From the NCBI GenBank assembly GCA_013399875.1, contig VXAZ01009370.1:814161-878160 (forward strand): DNA of 64,000 nucleotides. The letters are read 5' to 3'. The notes under the pieces were generated by a model. It was not told the DNA's origin, did not search any database, and was given only the letters and a program-made list of their open reading frames with translations. A program made the position numbers and the translations under genes. Position 1 is the first letter of the stretch; each line of letters begins with the position of its first letter. This DNA comes from Gymnorhina tibicen. Its lineage: Eukaryota; Chordata; Aves; Passeriformes; Artamidae. Positions 36,118-48,676 of the stretch are shown here, piece after piece.

Positions 36118-38226
36118 CTGCACAAAGACTTTCTTGATTTGTGTTCTGCAGGAGTAGCAGAAGGGTTTCTACCATAGCCTTGATCAAAAACGTGATCCCT
36201 GTATTGGAAGGAGGGAGGAGGGGGAAGAATCTTATTCCTATAAAACCAAAATAAGCAACAAATACTATTGGGAAAGTGTATTCCTGTAACCACCAAATAA
36301 GTTATTTATTCATGGCAAGTGTCAGGATCACACAAACCTAACAAATCTGTAAGCTCAAGATGTGTCTTACTCCTCAGAACTGCACTGCCAAGACAATCAT
36401 CCCTTCCTTCAGCTGGGTGCTGTCTGCAGTAGCCACCTTGAATGGTGTGGTTAATGCCTATTGCCAGTGCGTAGGACCTGAGTCACTGTGGCTAATTCCA
36501 AAAGGGAAAATGCTGAGGAGGAAGAGCTACGTGTGATGCAGCACGGTGGTGGGACATGACTTGCTAAATGGTTTTTAGCAACTCGTGCTACGCTTGCATC
36601 TTTCTTGAGGGGAGATCTATTTGGTGTTCCACAGAGAGGATGGGACTGAACGACATTTTTCGTTAGGCTGTGATTAGCAATCACTTGCAAATAATCTGCA
36701 GTTGCCTCAGACTCCACCCTGGAGCTGCAGGAATATCCAGCTATCTATTTCAAATGCAGCCATCATCGGCTTGTGGCCTTTCTGTTTATAGGTCAAGTCT
36801 TTTGTGGCCAGAACTTCCACTAGGAAGCTCGAGATATTTCATGAGAAATATGAGTGGAATCATCGTTTTCACTGTTTTCTTTATTGCTTTAGTCATTGTT
36901 TTAAAGGTCTACATTTAAAAATCCTTTTAAATCTGTTATTGTGCTAATTAATTAATATATGATGTTTGAAAATAGGACAGAGCATCTTATGCTGCTGAGT
37001 TCTGGTGCTTCAGTCAATAAGCATGGAAGTGAAATGAGTTTGTTCACTTGAGAGATGCAGCAAGTGATGCTTTAATGATCTTGCATGCTAATCTCTAGGA
37101 ACTTTATAGCTTCCTCTGAACAAGTTCAGGAGTAACCTGTGCTAAACATCAATCAGATTTAAAACCCAATTATTTGCTAGAAGAAAAGAAACACTATTGT
37201 TTTCCAGTAAGTGGTGCTATCATTTGTTTGCTTAGTATAATTAATCTTCAAAGGATCAAAGCATCCGACGTGCATCTTACAGTCTGGGCGTTTCTGGAGG
37301 TGGGATGGGTGTGCACAAGTTCAGATCTGATAATCACTGATCACACTCTCCGTTACAGAAGTTCTTCCTTTCCAAAAATTGAGGTTCCTGTCACTTTCGT
37401 AAGCAATATCTACACAATATCTGCAATATCTTTGGCAGAAAGTGACACTTCCTTAAAAATCACAGCATTTTGTTCTGGCAGTCAAAAGAGACTCACTGAA
37501 TGCGAGGAGATCTCGTGTAATGTGCACTCAAATGTGAAGGCAGGTGTGGGTGTACAGAGTGTTGGTGCAGTTTTTGACAAAAGGGCCAATTATGTTTGTT
37601 CTGGGCGAGATCATCTGGGTCAATCCTTGAAAGACAAGAATGAAGCACTGCATTTTGCTTCTGTGAAGTTCTCTGAGATGAGCACTATAGTTACAGATGA
37701 TTTTGGTTTTGGTCAAGTACTGATGTAAACAGTGGATGACATTTAGGAGACAAAAACACATCACTGTGCTTGATTATATTAAGATTGAAAAAACTTAATC
37801 ATGGAAGACATGCTAGAATACAGTGACGATAGTACTATGTAGTTCATGTAAGCAAAGTCATTTATCTTAATATGTTTGGGTGAAAAAAAAACCAATGTTT
37901 TCTGCATCTCCACATCAATATGTTGTAATGATTTTTCCTCACTGTTACGGCAGCTTCATTATTTCAGTGGAAGTGCCTTATACACACCAGCAAAGTATCA
38001 TCTCTGATAATCAGATTACATCTAGAGTCTTCCTAAGTTGATAAAATTTTCTCTTGTATTGTCATTCATACATGTATAATACAAAATAAAGCTTCTTCAG
38101 TGCTCAGCTTTTAATAATCCTTTTCATAATTAAATATAAATCTGACTAAAACATACTCTTCTACATTAAAGTCTTGTCATAAAAACATTTTGAATATAAA
38201 CCTTCAATACTCAGTAGAGCGATACA

Positions 38227-38251
38227 ATATATATATATATACACACACACA
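38227..38251. repeat. (AT)n-(AC)n microsatellite
   Basis: About seven AT dinucleotides run directly into about five AC dinucleotides, roughly 90 bp beyond the GPER1 stop codon and so probably inside its 3' UTR. Confidence 0.95.
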
Positions 38252-38337
38252 AATGCACTTTTTTACTGTTAGTAGCAAGCATTTTGTTCACTATTTGCAC
38301 AACTTCACAGTCATATGTTTTATACAATGGCACTAAA

Positions 38338-39411
38338 TCAGACTTCTGATTGCTCATTACTGTCAGGAATGACAGACGTTAAGGCAGCCTGACAGAAGCG
38401 ATGCAGCGTTGACATTTTTGTTTTCTGTTCAATGTACAGCCGCAGTTTGTCTCTGAAGGTTTCCCCCAGAAAACTGTAAATTAGGGGGTTCAAGCAGCTA
38501 TTAGAAAAAGCTGCTAGGTTCACAATATGTCCTGTTAAAGGATAATCGTGCCTGAAGGACGGGCTGTTTGAAGAGACGGGCTCGCTTTTCCTTTGGAGAA
38601 GTTGGACGCTAATGAAGACGTTTTCAGGGAGCCAGCAGATAAAGAAAACCAGGACAACAACAAAAATCATGCGCAGAGCCTTCTGTCGCCGCAGACGGAG
38701 ACTCCTGTGCTTGTGTGCTTTTATAAGGACTCGAACAATTAATGAGTAACAAAGACCGATGATCACAAAGGGGATAATAAACCCCAGGGTTATCTCTAGC
38801 CACTGGATTTCTTTTACATCTGCAAAACAAAAATAGACCTCTCCGGTGTGTTGTAAGTGCACGGCTGTAAATGGGACTAGAGCTGCCGAAATGGACGCCA
38901 TCCATATGAGCCCACAGCTCAGTCTAGCGTGCTGCATAGTGCGAAATAGGTTGGACCTCATTACTTTGGCCAGTGCTAGGTATCTGTCAAAACTCATCCA
39001 TGTCAGAAAGAAAATGCTGCTATACATGTTGATCTGAAGGAACAAAGACATAAAGGTACAAATGATGGTGATATCGTAATACTTCTCATCAAGATTAAAC
39101 ACCTCAATGAGGGAGTCGGCCACTAGAATGAGATCAGCCACTGCCAGGTTTATGAAGTAAAGGTCTGGAATGGTCATTTTTTCCCGAAAGCTAATGTTGA
39201 CAACCAGTATCAGAATGTTGCCTACAAAACCGATAGGAAAAAGGAATATTGTGTAAAGACACGATAAGAAAAGGCCAATAACGTATTGTTGGTGTTCTGA
39301 TTTGTCAGCTAATCTAGAGGATATGCTTTCGTTACACAAATGGGATCCATTCAGGCTAAAAGTTGTGCTGTTACATATAACGGGTGATATTGAGGCAGAA
39401 TAAGTTTCCAT
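38338..39411 (-). CDS. GPER1: G protein-coupled oestrogen receptor 1
   Basis: Single-exon CDS of 357 residues. The protein is a membrane receptor for oestradiol that signals through Gs and EGFR transactivation. Seven hydrophobic segments and all class A landmarks are present: G64-N65 (TM1), LAVAD with D93 (TM2), C118 and C195 (disulphide), D142-R143-Y144, W170, C259-W-L-P262, and N308-P-L-I-Y312. N-glycosylation sequons lie at N14, N21 and N27. Identity to human GPER1 is very high from residue 39 on. The start at 39,411 is chosen because it sits in ACCATGG just after an acceptor (tcttttctgcag, exon from 39,422); codons further upstream would be intronic. The CDS lies antisense within the long C7orf50 intron. 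Oddity: it ends ...NEQSEV at a TGA where human continues with Arg and five more residues, and F-S-A-I-V-stop is still readable after the TGA. Confidence 0.96.
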   Translation of the reverse strand: METYSASISPVICNSTTFSLNGSHLCNESISSRLADKSEHQQYVIGLFLSCLYTIFLFPIGFVGNILILVVNISFREKMTIPDLYFINLAVADLILVADSLIEVFNLDEKYYDITIICTFMSLFLQINMYSSIFFLTWMSFDRYLALAKVMRSNLFRTMQHARLSCGLIWMASISAALVPFTAVHLQHTGEVYFCFADVKEIQWLEITLGFIIPFVIIGLCYSLIVRVLIKAHKHRSLRLRRQKALRMIFVVVLVFFICWLPENVFISVQLLQRKSEPVSSNSPSFRHDYPLTGHIVNLAAFSNSCLNPLIYSFLGETFRDKLRLYIEQKTKMSTLHRFCQAALTSVIPDSNEQSEV

Positions 39412-42400
39412 GGTTAAAATATCTGCAGAAAAGATATTAGTACTCACAGTTTGGTGGCAATACCAAAAAACCCAGATTTTTGATTGGTTTCAACTGAATT
39501 CATAGTAAGCATTTTTGATTGGAATTGAAAAAGATACAGACTTTTGTATGGGAAATTAAAATGCTTTAGAAGTCAGATTAATTAGACTTAAAACTGACTG
39601 AAATAGAATACTACAAATAGTGAATGTCTTAATTTGTTTTACAGGACACTATACACATTGCAAATGAGAGAATTTGCAGTTCCTGTATGCCTTAAGATCA
39701 TGTAAGAATCTTTTTACCATGGTGGTACTTGGGTCTCTTTAATAAAAGCTTTTCACCAACAGTGTTTCTTCATGCAAGTTGGAAGGCAGTGGAATTTTAG
39801 CTCCATTTGTTTTCTTTTAATAATCAATGAACATCCTTGGACCTGCAATTTGCAAATGGAAAACGATTAATCTCATATTCCAGCACTGCTCCATGTGCTA
39901 TTAGCTTCTGCTAACTTAACATCACAGCTGAGGTTGTAGGAAACATCATGTTCTAATATATGTGCAGAGGTTCACTTAAAAGAATTTAAATTTGTTCTAG
40001 ATGATAATACATCGTGAGGGCTGTTAAAATTGTGTGTACCCTTCAGGGGCTCAGCAGTAGAAAACGCAGAAATACACAAAGAAATCAGATTAGTGAGTTT
40101 AGCCTAATAAAGAAAAACCGTATTTTTTTATTATATAGACAGATATTTATTCTATCAGCTTGTACGGCTAATAAATAGCAGAGTCTGTGGCTGAGAAGGC
40201 AACAGAGATGAAAAGCAGTTGGTTCCTGCTGCTTTCAGTGGGAGGGAAAGGCAGATTTTAGAAACTAAGGTAATACAAGCAGCGTATTGATTTACACCAA
40301 CATTATTATACTCAATTTGTTTTCCGTAGTGATTTATTATGTTTCACTGGCTTCCGGGTAGTAATGGAAAATACCAGTTATCGGATTTGTTTACTTCCAA
40401 ATGTCGAATGTTATGCACTTGAAGCATTGCGAGAAGTTTATTTTTAAAAAAAAAGAGCCAAACAAGAGACACCCCAAACAAAGAAAACAGCAAGAAAATT
40501 ATAAACCACGGTATTTTGTGTTAAGTTTTTAAATATTTTGAACTGCTTTAATCTTCATCTTACTAACAAAGCCTTGATTTTTATTTCCATGCAAACATTA
40601 AAAAATTGTTTGCTAATAAAATTCATGCATATTTCCATATTTTAATGACTTAAACCCTGCCAGTCTGCAGTCTGGGGGAGGAAAGAGCAGACCACTAGTG
40701 GAGTAGGAGTGTTGGAATATTTTTAGTCGGAAATACAGCTCTGAGTTTTCTTAAATGTATTCAAGTAATCAGAAATAGCTACAGATACTTAACTAAAGCT
40801 ACGTGTTCCAGAGCTTCTATTTCGTAATGAAACAGGCGCGAGTTCCTAGTACCTGTTGCTGTGTTTTGAATCATTTTAATAGCGTAAATCTTCATGTTAA
40901 AATATCCACAAGAAATTACACTTATTAGAAGGAGGTTCGGTGTTTGTTTCAAGCAGCTATGGAAGTCAGACATAAACTGTTGTCGTTATGTAAGATCCTT
41001 TTATTTGTGAATAAGGCAGTAAAACAGATTTAAATACAATCAAAGGTAAGTTAACAGCCCGAGCAATTGATTTTAAAAGGTCGGTCTGTGGTCAGATTTT
41101 AATTACATCTGAAAGGCCGCCGAAAGCCAAGCAATTAAAAGCATTACAGGTAACTATGGACTGTGAAACACTTTATTTTACCTTAATTCCATTTCTCCGG
41201 AGCTGATTTTCCTCCAGACAGCAGCAGCCCGGTCCTTGCTGGGCGCACACGTAATGGATGTGCCAACTTCCACTGTCCTCTCGGTAAAAACTTGCATTTA
41301 AGGTGTGCGGAGCTGCAGTGGATGCCACCTGTTGATGATTCAGCAGTAAAAACAAAACCCGTATAAAAGTCTGTTCTGCTTTAGAACGTGTTCAATAAAG
41401 GAGAGTTTACAAGAGCAAAATGCAGATCTTGCTGCATGTCCTTGGCAATAAAACAAGCTTTATAGATTCCCAGGGTTGTTCTAATTTGTGTGCAGTTGAA
41501 GTGCTGCTGAACAGCCTTATAAGGCTAGAATTAACCCTGTTTCTGCTGGTTTCTTTTTTACGAGAACCACTCAAGCGTCTTTTCTCTCGTATTTGTCAGT
41601 TTTATTTTGCCTGATGTTCATTGCATCCTCCTTTCTGCCTCTGGTGGGTTTTTTTTTAAGTTTTATAGTCCGTTCAAAGCTAGAGCTCAGCTGATCAATA
41701 ATTAAGAGATTTATCTGCAAATTGCAATGAAGCATATTTTGTATAGCTATAAAGCAATTATTACTGTTATTTGTGCTATTTTTAAAAAGCCTCTGGGCAG
41801 TCTAAAAGGAAATATTTGATTGAAGACATCAAACGTCTGAGAAGGGTCATTTGCTAAACTGCCAAGATAAATTTCAGTTTTCCTACCTTCAAGTCGATCC
41901 CATTTTGCCTGTTTGTATTTAAATTTTCAGGTATATGTTGTCATTCTCTTACTTCGTAGAATTGCTCAGCTCAAAATCACATGGATGAAATAAGCTTACT
42001 CTACAGAGAACTGAGAAGCCTCAGTTTTGCATTAAACCACCAGTGTTGCAGGTGGAGTTTTGCATTTCATCTGCAGGGGGTAAAAAAAAACCTCCTTGAC
42101 ATTTCCAGTAACACCACCTACTGGTGGCCAGAATTCTTAGAAGGGGAAGAAAGTCAAACCTTCCTCAGAAAAGAGCAATATTTTATTTGTGGAAGTTGCT
42201 TTCTGTGATTATGTTGCTCTGACACCTGCACGTTAAGTGTACATCGACGCAGCATTCTCCTGCTGCTGGAGTGAGGTGAATGGGATCTCAGCATTTAGGA
42301 CTTGAGGAAGACAGTGTGACAGTTTCAGAAGTGTGGAGTAAGCAATTAACACGTCATTATAATAGCCGTGTGACACCAATTACAGTGGTCAAATATTTTC

Positions 42401-44754
42401 AGATTACAAAGGACCTCATCTGTAGGGAAGTGAAGCAGAGGTTCTTTACATGAGTGGCTTTGGGAGCAGAAGCACTTTGCCTTCACTGAGGCAGGTATAT
42501 TATTTGCTGGTTTTTCTGTAACACGCCTTGCATAGGAACAGAGGATTTTGGCGGTGTTACCGAAAAAAGTGTTTAAGATGTTCTTGCATGATGGCTCTTC
42601 CTAAATAGTTCTGGAATCAGTTATTATTTAGATCAAAAGAATGTTTGCGCAGATTGGTGCTGGTAAAATTTTTCTGGACAGAAGTTTGCCACTGTGTGTG
42701 GAATGCAGTGTTTTAATAGAGGATGATGAGGACAGAAAGTGTTTTGCCTTGAGAAGTGTACAAATATGATTCCATTCTAGGACTGGAATAATGTAAATGT
42801 TAGAAAAATCTTGTGATACCAGCTTTGAAGGTCTTAATTTTTTTGCTGTCATAAAAGAACAGGATTAAAAAGAGTCTTTATTGTTGTTTGTTGATCATGT
42901 GGTTTTGCTGTACTTGGTTCTGTCCCTCAGAGCTTCCACTGATCTTGCAAGGGCCTGAAGGATTTTTTACTTTTCTTCATGTATAATGTTCACTTCTGGG
43001 TGTCAGTTGTTTGTTATTTTGGGGGCCTGGATTTGGTAATCAGCTGGTCTGTCTGTCCTTGCTTGTCTTGCTGTGAATATCAGCTGATTTGCTATTAAAA
43101 TGTATAATTCTGAATGCTAATTTTCTGCTTGAATTCACGGTCAGAAATATGTCACTTTGCCATACTTCCAGAGTTGTTAGGAAATTCTCTTTCGAAAGAC
43201 CCACAAAGTGGCTGTTTCCTGTGTGAGAAGAACTATGAAGCATAAGAGGTCATGTCTAGTAGTATGGTAATTTTGTATATTGTATTATTATACTGTAATT
43301 AATGAGTTCTGTATTTCTCTAAATATTTTATGAGATCATAATGCGAATCCTCTGAATCCTGTTTCCTAAAACAGATCACAGCCTTTTCAGGCCCTTGTTG
43401 ATGCAGTCAGATTATTGTTACTGATTAATCTATCTTAATCTCACTGTTTGTCATTTCCATATTCCATAAAGTGCTTGAAAGTAATTTTAGCAGCTGCTGA
43501 ACGCTGTACTTTTGCTCTTTCCCTGTTAGTTGCAGGTATTCCACAGGACTTTACAGTGACTGCCTTAATGGTCCATGGTCACAGTACTGACTTAAAATTG
43601 CACCTGTTTTACCTTATTGTGATTGTTGCTGGGTGCACGTGTGAAAGCAGCTGGTGCAGTAGCATTTGTATAATGTCAGACCCCAATAATCCAGCATTCA
43701 GAGTTCCCCTGGTTTATTTTTATGCAGCAGTGAATGTGTAGAACCCTGTAAATGTTTCAGTAAGCATGTCTAACACCAGAGAGTCTTTCAGAAGCACTGG
43801 TGTAGTTGTGATGTACTTCAGTGCACCAAGAGGCTGAATGTGGGGTATAATAGAAGATATTCTGTGTAATTTAGCAGACTTCAACATATGTGCCTGTTAC
43901 TGTGCTGCTAAAAGGTGGCAGCTGAGGAGGAAGAAAGTGGGAGGTGTGAGTATGGGAGAGAACAATGTTGAGAGGTCTGATGCATCACAGCTCTGGTGCC
44001 AGCACTCTGTGGCAGCCTCTCCAGCGGGATAAGCAGGATAAGCCCTCTAGGATGCAAGAGACTGTTGGATTCTGTCAGAAGTGTGGAAGTGTTTTGGGTA
44101 TGAAGCTGTTGAGTCCCGGGGAAATTAGATCAGGGTAACGGTATAGAAAGGTGAAGAAAGGGGAGGTACTGGATTGCATGGCAGGGGAAGGAAGCATAAA
44201 TTAAAATTGTGTTGGAATGCTTACACCGTAATATAATCATCTGCAGAAGAAGTAAGATTTGTATAAGAATCTGTACTGGACCTATCTCTAGAGGAAATAC
44301 AGATGCTGCTGTACTGTTCATGAGGTTTTGCAGGTAGACTGATGTCCAAATTCTCTCTCACCTTTTTCAGCCACTGAATGAACTCAGCATCCATTACCCT
44401 GCTCTAGAGCACCCTCATACTTTATCATGTCCAGCCTCAGTAGCAAATAATCTTTCTTGCAAATAATCAAACTTAGTTTGAGCTGGAATTACTTGTGTTT
44501 CTGTGCCTGCAGAAAACCTTGGATGGAGTGTAGGCTTTTCAGTTGCCAATAATTCTGAGAATGCATTTTTCTTACTAAAAATAATTTTTTAAAGTTCAGC
44601 CTTTTCATTTTGCAGGGACAACACCCAATCAAACCCATTCAAACTATTCTGGTAAAACCTTTTTATTTTTCTGAAAGCATACATTGCTAAACTCCTGAGG
44701 GATGATCTAAAAATTTTACTAAATGGGGCCACAAAACGTTGTCAAGTGAAAGAT
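39412..44754. other. GPER1 5' side and C7orf50 intron
   Basis: At least one upstream non-coding GPER1 exon is expected from the acceptor at 39,423, but I cannot place it. A somewhat more CpG-containing patch at about 41,185-41,330 is a candidate. A block at about 42,220-42,470 with homeodomain-like cores (gcaattaac, cattataat, caattacag) could be regulatory. No other gene is seen. Confidence 0.45.
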
Positions 44755-44875
44755 CACAGAATCCTAGAATGGTTTGGGGTTGGAAGGGATCTTAAAGATC
44801 ACCTAGATCCAAGCCCTCTGCCATGAGCAGGGACACCTTCCACTGAACCAAATTGCTCCAAACCCCATCATAGGA
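44755..44875 (-). mobile_element. CR1 LINE 3' end, reverse orientation
   Basis: The sequence 'cacagaatcctagaatggtt', 'ggttggaagggatcttaaag', 'ctgccatgagcagggacacc' is the reverse complement of the common CR1 3' end of birds. The copy is 5'-truncated at about 44,875. The orientation is opposite to C7orf50 and the same as GPER1. Confidence 0.88.
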
Positions 44876-47800
44876 CTTCAGGCTCTATTCAAATGCTATT
44901 TAAAAAAATTTTTGCAGAACATCAGTCATTTTTATTTTAGTAGCTGAGCCTGGCAGTCCTTTGCTGGACACTTCTGTACCGTGGAAGTGAAATGCATTCT
45001 CTCATTCTATCCATTAGTGAATTTCTTTGTTGTGCAGCATATATGGTGGACACGTGATATAGAGCACTTATTTTGGCTGAATTGCTTGAGCTTTCACCCT
45101 GCCCCAAATGTTCTGCACATTCTACCTCACAATCAAGATAAATAATACTGGTGCCCTTTCAGTGTCTGTAAGTTTAATATCAGAATGTAACTAAGGGCAG
45201 GCTTAGTGTTACATAAAGGGATGTAGCAGCTCAAGTTGTGATTCAAGCGTGCACATCCAGTCTCTAACTCAAATGTTGTTTGCAGTGGGATCAGATCAAG
45301 TTTGAGCCAGCTGGTTCAATAATGATGAGTCCTGAGTATCTACGTGTTCTTTTCCAAAGCATGTTACCAACTCAGAAATTCATGCTTTAACTTCAGCAGC
45401 CTGATCTTTCTCTTCTTCTACTGAATGAAGCGGGTTGTTTTCAAATGCAGACAAAAGTTGTGGAAAGATACAAATATTACCAGTACAGAAGTAAAATATT
45501 CTTCTTTGAACTTTCCAGTATATCCCTTCAGTTAATTTTGACAGCCTGCCTATAAAAATATATGCTGTATTTCTTCTGGAACACACTGTTCAAAACTGGG
45601 TGAAGCCTGGGAGAAGTAAGGGTACAACTGAGCTGCTGCTTGCATAAGGGAAAAGTCTCAGAGCGTGGAGATTTTATTTTGTTCTTAAAAATACTCCTCA
45701 GATTATTAATTACTTAAAAATATTACTTTTAATCTTAGCTAAAGCTGCTCTTTTCTCCCTCATATCAGACTATATTAGAAGGATTTGGGGAGACTGTTTG
45801 TGTTCCTTCCCTGCTGCACATAGGGGTGTTTGCTCTCATATTTTACCTGGATGTAAGTAGATGAAAGTCTACCTGACTTTTATCTAGGACCACATGTTCA
45901 TTGTCCTAAACTTTAATGTAAGCTCTGACCTTATCGAGAATAGTTCTGTGAAAACGTTTCCGTACTGCTAAAATTTGTACTCATAACTATTTGAATTATT
46001 GTTTTGCAGTTTTCAACCTCTTCCCTCCTGTTTACTTTTGTTTTCTTGTATTCAGTTGCAAAGTCTTTTCACTGTACAGAGAGATTTCCTTATGGCAATA
46101 TAACCAACCATCCAGAAAATAGTTTTTTTCCATGTGGACAGGGAGGAGACCAGAGTACACGTGCTCACATCTCCCAGATGGCAGCCAGGAGCTTTACCCA
46201 GGAGTGCTCACAGACTCACACGCAGTCGGTCATTCTGGCAAGGTGTACTCACTCTCAGATCCTAGACCTGGCAGTAGGTCCCTACAGGTTTTATTGTCTG
46301 AGACACTTGGTTATGGCTCTGCTCTAGCTGTGTACCTTGCTGAGAGTGTCATGAAGCCCCTTCCTGCCCTGCTCAACCCTGTGGCTCCTCACAGGTGTGT
46401 TACTGGGATTCACTCACCATCAGACCGCTTTCCAGGTCCCAGCCAACTGTTACTGACTCGATTTTCTTTTAGGCATCTTTCACAGTAGCTCAGGACTCAG
46501 AAACAACACAATATTTATTCTTTCATCTTTAAATAGAAAAGGTATGGAAGCTGTAAATAAAGTAGAATCAATCGTGCATAATTCCCATACTACAAAATAT
46601 CCTCCTTATCCACAGTGCAGCTGAAACTCTGACTCTCTGAGCTGGGATAAACAGCTTGTATCTTCTGACATATTCTTTCAGTCTGTCAGCTTTTTCACTG
46701 ATGTACAGCTCTTACAACTCATCTCTTCAAACTTCTTTCTGCAAGGCTGATCTTTGGTCCGTGTTGTTTAATCTCCCTCTTCTCAGGTGCGAAACAGAAC
46801 CTCTGATGCCATCTGAGAATTCCTTTCACAGGTATGAAATTGGCTCTTGTGTTCAAAGAGATGATTCTTATCCACGTACCTCCTTTCTGACCACGTTCTA
46901 TAATGATCTGTTTATACGTAGAGTTCTTTAATTATCCATCTGTTCGTGCTGGCAGCAGAACAAGATTGAACAGGGGAACAGGCTGACACAAGGTGATGCA
47001 GACATCTTACCGGTTGATTTTTACATCTTGCAGAAGTGTTGGTCCTTACAGTCACAGTGGGACTGCATATTGCCCTTCATTTGCATGTGAGACAGTCATG
47101 GTCCATACATTTCAGGATTTGGATGCCCAGGACTAGATCCATATCTCTAGATACTAGATCTGTATTCTATATTATTATTGTTCTTCCATTTCTGCACTTG
47201 GCTGTTGTCTTGTGGAAGATGTTCACCTTGATCAATCAGTTCCTGCTTTTCTCTCTTAGGCAGCCCATGCTGACTTACACCAGCTCCCCCCCACAAATCT
47301 GGACCCCCTCAGGAAGATCTTTCAAAGGATACAACTGCAAAAAAACCCTCTCAGTTCTGTTAGCACCCGGGTTTCATACAAAGGCATAGATTTAAGCACC
47401 AAAATAGCTTCAAGTTACTCAAGCCTTCCTCATCACAGCACGGTATTTTTATAACTTTGCAATCTAAGCCTACGTCATTCTCCAGGTTTTAGTACAATTT
47501 TGTGCTTTTCCTGTTTCCGTTCTCTCCACCTTTGTGAGAGGAAAAGATGAAGCCGAAGCCAAATGCCTAAGGTGGCTCCTGGCCAGATTTGGTGGCAGTA
47601 ACAGTGTGCTCAAAGCAGGCATTTACAGCTTTACACCTACGTCTCAGCCTGCATCAGCTACTGCTCCTGCAGGGCTTCATCCAAACGCCTGCACCACAGC
47701 TGTTTTATTCTAATTCAGGTTTTTTCCTCTTTTTGCACCATTTACCCATCAACTCCCATCTAAATGTACAATGCTTCTATCTTGTCTCTAGCAGAGCCTT

Positions 47801-48676
47801 GACTCCAGTTAGGAACTGGGGCTTGTGTTTTGTTTGCCTTCTTAAAAACACACTTCAGTTCTACTGTTCTGGACTGGCTTTTCTCTGTTTTCCAGTTAGT
47901 GTATTACTGAATGTGACTCTTCCAATGACTTCATGCTTCTGAATGAACTCATCAGGAATGGCTTAAATCAATAATTGCCGTAAGTCTAAATGCAAAGTGG
48001 AAGCTGAGAGTACATTAACAAAAAGCTTTCATTCTTGCACAAAGTTTTAATTAGCCATCCTGTTGATCTTTCCAGTTCATTGCCTCACAAAGGACCCAGA
48101 GCTTTCCTTTATGGACCTGTGTTTCCGTTAATTTGATTTCTTTTTATTTTTTGGCACAGGAATTCAGTCAAAAACTTCATTGCTGCTGCTACTGGAATTA
48201 TATAAACCATTTATATACCAATATTATAGAAATAAGTAGTTTGTAGGTTAAGAAGTCAAAGGAGGAAGCACACCTGAGAAAATGCTCTGACTGCAGATTT
48301 TGACCTTTGTTCAAATTTGCTTTCTGCCACATTTTTGTTTGCAGCTTTGCTAGGGCATTGATATTATTGCAGAAGCACAGTTCTATGGCAAGTTACTCAT
48401 CTTTCTACCTGGCTTTGAAGCAATGCTTGCAGAAAAATAGATGATTTAAATATACATGTATAGGTGAAAAAAACCCCAAACAGCCCCAGACCCTGGATGT
48501 TTTCTCACAGATCACTCTCAATACTAGAACTGACCATCTTTTTTCATCCAGTACTGTGGCCAAGTTTGGGTTCTAAAGAAGGAACAATTGCCCTTTTTTT
48601 GAAGAAGTAAAAAACCAAACCAAAACCCACAAGCTAAAAAGTGAAGTGGATTGACAGTTGTTTAGAAGAGCAAGTA
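44876..48676. other. C7orf50 intron between the two nested receptors
   Basis: No gene is supported. The patch at about 46,125-46,480 is richer in C and G than its AT-rich surroundings, and two overlapping frames stay open through it. It may be an unidentified repeat insertion. A minus-strand AATAAA (TTTATT on plus, 48,143-48,148) lies about 530 bp beyond the stop of the next gene and could be its poly(A) signal. Confidence 0.45.

Larger units (their letters stand above)
24944..38226 (+). other. C7orf50 intron, first part
   Basis: AT-rich sequence with many poly-A/T runs and no exon I can support. The 184-codon open frame at 37,174-37,728 has no family resemblance and is treated as chance. 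Palindromes at 27,438-27,459 and 27,540-27,558 and a 30-bp tandem duplication at 36,061 are listed separately. Confidence 0.6.

Noticed and set aside
37174..37728. 184-codon plus-strand open frame near the GPER1 3' end
   Set aside because: No recognisable domain and no second exon; the length is within what a 64-kb AT-rich window can give by chance.
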